Assembly: GCA_937988745.1 (NCBI GenBank)
Contig: CALKAR010000257.1
Location: forward strand, 1 to 33,824
Length of the DNA stretch: 33,824 bases
DNA from: an uncultured Peptococcaceae bacterium
GTDB taxonomy: Bacteria > Bacillota > Limnochordia > Darwinibacteriales > Darwinibacteriaceae
Direction: 5' to 3'
The position numbers and the translations under genes are program-made. Shown in pieces: positions 31,847-33,824 of the stretch (its first letter is position 1; each line of letters begins with the position of its first letter). The notes beneath the pieces were generated by a model. It searched no databases. It was not told where the DNA came from and saw only the letters and a program-made list of their open reading frames with translations.

Positions 31847-33638
31847 AGAAAGAGCTTTCTGTACCGGCAATACTCTGGCGGCTGCACCGTTTGATTTGGA
31901 CATCGCTGCCTGGATTCTTCATATTCTTGAACATACTAGCTGTCGCACACGGATTGTCCTGGGGAGTAAACACCCTTGTGTTTCAGAGATTCTTTGATGC
32001 GGTCAACGAGACTTTGGTCGGTGACGGCGCAGCAAGGGCTATATATTGGCAGCTTGCCGCTGTCGCAGGAATAACCTTCGGAAATCAAATTCTTAATGGA
32101 ACACACAACTTCCTGATCACTGTCTTTGGTCAGAAGATGGCGGGATTCCTCAGCAGAGAGATTCACAAGAAAGCTTCCCGCCTTGACCCTACAGCATTTG
32201 AAGATCCAGCTGTACTCGATGATATAAATAAGGCTCATCAAGGAATGGGGAGCAGTCTGCACATGCTGGCTGTGCTACTCTTTATCTTGACCAGCTATCT
32301 GCCCTACTTTATTTTCATGGGCTGGTATCTTTATTCTGTTAAGCCTACTCTAGCCTTGAGCATCGTCATAATTTTCATCCCGGTTGCTTTGACCCAGCTC
32401 CTTCGGACAGGGATTTTTAGCAAACTTGAAGACGAGTCGGCACCTTTAAGAAGGGAATATGAGTACTATGAGCGATGCATATGCCATAGGGAATATTTTA
32501 AGGAAACGCGCATTCTTGGCGCTTTCCCCTATTTCCGCAGGCTGTATCAAGACACATTACATCTACTGCAGGCAAAGAAATGGAAAGCAGAGCTTAGGAC
32601 AGGGCTTATGGAACTTTCGATGCGTGTTCTGACATTAACTGGCTACATGGGAGTTCTTTATCTACTGTTCACAGCTCTCCTGCAGGGTGAGATTTCCGTT
32701 GGAGCCTTTGCTGCAATCTTTGCATCGGTGGACACCATGTTCTCGATGATGGAGGAAATTTTTGGTACGCACATTGGTACCGTCACCCAAAACCTTGGTA
32801 CGGTCCGTAACTTCCTGCGCTTCCTAGAGCTTCCGGAAAGAACCGGGGCGGAAGTGGCCGTCAATCCTACAAGCATCACCCTTGAAGGCGTTTCTTTCCG
32901 ATATCCTAATTCAGACAAGGATGCTGTGTCAGATGTAAATTTGGAAATATATCCCGGTGAGACCCTGGCAATTGTGGGGAGTAATGGGGCAGGAAAGAGC
33001 ACCCTGGTCAAGCTTTTAACTGGGCTTTATCTGCCGAGCAAGGGCACAGTACGTTTAGGCGGTATTCCTACAGACCAGGCTGCACCTGATAGTCTTTTCA
33101 GCCGAACATCGGCGGTTTTTCAGAAGTTCCAGCGTTACCAAATGTGCCTCGGTGATAACATAGGTATCAGCGAGCCAGAGAGAGAGAGAGGACACCAGAA
33201 GCACTGCAGGCGGCTGCCCAAAAAGGAGATATAGTTTTGGACACGCGGGTTTTTCCTGACGGGTTTGAAACCATGCTGTCCCGTGAGTTCGAAGGGGTAG
33301 ACCTCTCGGGAGGACAGTGGCAGCGGGTTGCTATAGCTCGAGGATTTTACCGCAGCCACGACCTGATTATACTAGATGAGCCGACAGCGGCTGTTGATCC
33401 CTTGGAGGAAACCTTGATTTACCAAAAGTTCGCTGAGATGGCTGCTGACAAGACGGCAGTTATTGTCACCCATCGACTGGGCTCCGCTCGCATCGCAGAC
33501 CGCATAGTAGTAATGGATGCTGGCCGCATCGCTGCGATTGGAACCCATGAGGAACTGCTCCATGCGGGCGGATTATATGCGGAGATGTACCAAGCCCAAG
33601 CCCAATGGTACCATAGAGAAAGCCCTTCTGCTCTTTGA
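31843..33638 (+). pseudogene. Second ABC exporter half-transporter, frameshifted at an AG repeat
   Basis: A type I ABC exporter subunit split into two frames. Frame 1 (31843-33234) encodes the transmembrane domain, Walker A (VGSNGAGKSTLVKL) and the Q-loop region, then leaves the family pattern after ISEPERERG. The correct continuation is in the other frame: TPEALQAAAQKGD, then signature LSGGQWQRVAIAR, Walker B LIILDEPTAAVDP and switch His in IVTHRLGS, to 33638. The switch falls on (AG)7 at 33177-33190. Removing one AG unit restores an uninterrupted protein of about 598 residues. Possible causes are a recent slippage mutation, a phase-variable state or a sequencing error. Apart from this the gene is intact, with AAAGGAG before its ATG. 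As written, the product lacks the signature, Walker B and H-loop and could not hydrolyse ATP normally. Confidence 0.85.
33177..33190 (+). repeat. (AG)7 dinucleotide repeat at the frameshift
   Basis: Seven uninterrupted AG units inside the second ABC exporter gene, exactly where the reading frame breaks. Six units would give the in-frame sequence. Dinucleotide tracts of this kind are prone to polymerase slippage. Confidence 0.9.
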
Positions 33639-33656
33639 GCCGAAGGGCTGTCTACT
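33621..33656. terminator. Hairpin terminator between the ABC operon and the LysM gene
   Basis: AGCCCTTC (33621-33628) pairs with GAAGGGCT (33642-33649), with an inner GCTC/GAGC stem and a TTT loop. It overlaps the last codons of the ABC gene and lies just before the convergent LysM gene stop. The tail GTCTACTTCTTGTTT is only moderately T-rich, so strength is uncertain. Confidence 0.65.
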
Positions 33657-33662
33657 TCTTGT

Positions 33663-33824
33663 TTAGCTTGCCGGAATACAGATGCGCTGTCCTGGGAAGA
33701 TTCTATTAGGATTAGTGATCTGAGGATTAGCATTAATGATGGCCTGTAGTGACACGCCGAAACGCTGGGAAATCAGCCAGAGCGTATCTCCCTGCATCAC
33801 TGTGTAAATAAAGCCAGAACAGTC
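33663..33824 (-). CDS. LysM-domain protein, C-terminal fragment at window edge
   Basis: The last 53 residues and stop codon of a minus-strand gene that continues beyond the window. It is a full LysM peptidoglycan- or chitin-binding domain: FIYTVMQGDTLWLISQRFG, then VSLQAIINANPQI, then RIFPGQRICIPAS at the end. LysM modules of this type are common in spore coat and cortex proteins and in secreted cell-wall hydrolases of Firmicutes. What lies upstream cannot be seen, so the protein class is open. It is convergent with the ABC exporter operon. Confidence 0.85.
   Translation of the reverse strand, partial: DCSGFIYTVMQGDTLWLISQRFGVSLQAIINANPQITNPNRIFPGQRICIPAS

Noticed and set aside
33210..33236. 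Programmed -1 ribosomal frameshift at CCCAAAAAG in the second ABC exporter
   Set aside because: The -1 frame would be reached, but the family-like sequence (TPEALQAAAQKGD) already starts upstream, right at the AG repeat, and the heptamer does not fit the X-XXY-YYZ rule in frame.

Overview
The window reads as ordinary chromosome from an endospore-forming Firmicute (Bacillota). Support comes from a sleB-ypeB germination pair, YesM/YesN and LacI regulators, AGGAGG-type ribosome binding sites, frequent GTG and TTG starts, and Gram-positive-type LexA boxes. Both sugar-binding proteins have plain signal peptides with no lipobox cysteine, and there is an RND pump. That would fit one of the diderm Firmicute lineages (Limnochordia, Halanaerobiales, Negativicutes), but this is inference. 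I see no rRNA, tRNA, CRISPR array, phage or insertion sequence, and no gene-free stretch above about 210 bases.

Layout. 1-5.1 kb: a lone RND efflux pump (minus), then sleB-ypeB (plus). 5.1-9.6 kb: a minus-strand cassette of a Y-family-like protein without visible catalytic acidic residues (ImuB-like), a 77-residue DUF6504-like protein and a short DnaE-type polymerase. Its sigma-A promoter has one perfect LexA box between -35 and -10 and a second next to the predicted start of transcription. This is the most interesting system here: an SOS-controlled translesion mutasome in a Firmicute, with the small protein where an ImuA-type gene would be expected. 9.6-13 kb (plus): a metallo-beta-lactamase-fold hydrolase, a YpiB-like IDEAL-domain protein, signal peptidase I and a patatin-like phospholipase.

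13-29.9 kb is a polysaccharide-utilisation region. It holds a Gfo/Idh/MocA oxidoreductase (minus), an exported GH5 endoglucanase with X2 and CBM46-like modules (plus), a LacI-regulator/CUT1 ABC importer operon (minus), a YesM/YesN two-component system followed by a second CUT1 importer (plus), and a DUF2264-heparinase II/III-like operon (minus). Neither importer has its own ATPase, so a shared MsmX-type ATPase elsewhere is expected. A likely logic is that extracellular enzymes release oligosaccharides, the importers take them up, and the signal-less lyase-like protein and the oxidoreductase act in the cytoplasm. The substrate cannot be named from sequence.

30-33.8 kb: two overlapping ABC exporter half-transporters (plus). 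The second is frameshifted at a seven-unit AG repeat. The window ends in the C-terminal LysM domain of a minus-strand gene that runs off the edge.

Candidate control sites: the two LexA boxes; palindromes at 20134-20160, 23754-23767 and 29978-29997; TAAC-type direct repeats 20-21 bases apart upstream of both the kinase and the second binding protein; and a 14-bp stem-loop between that binding protein and its permeases.
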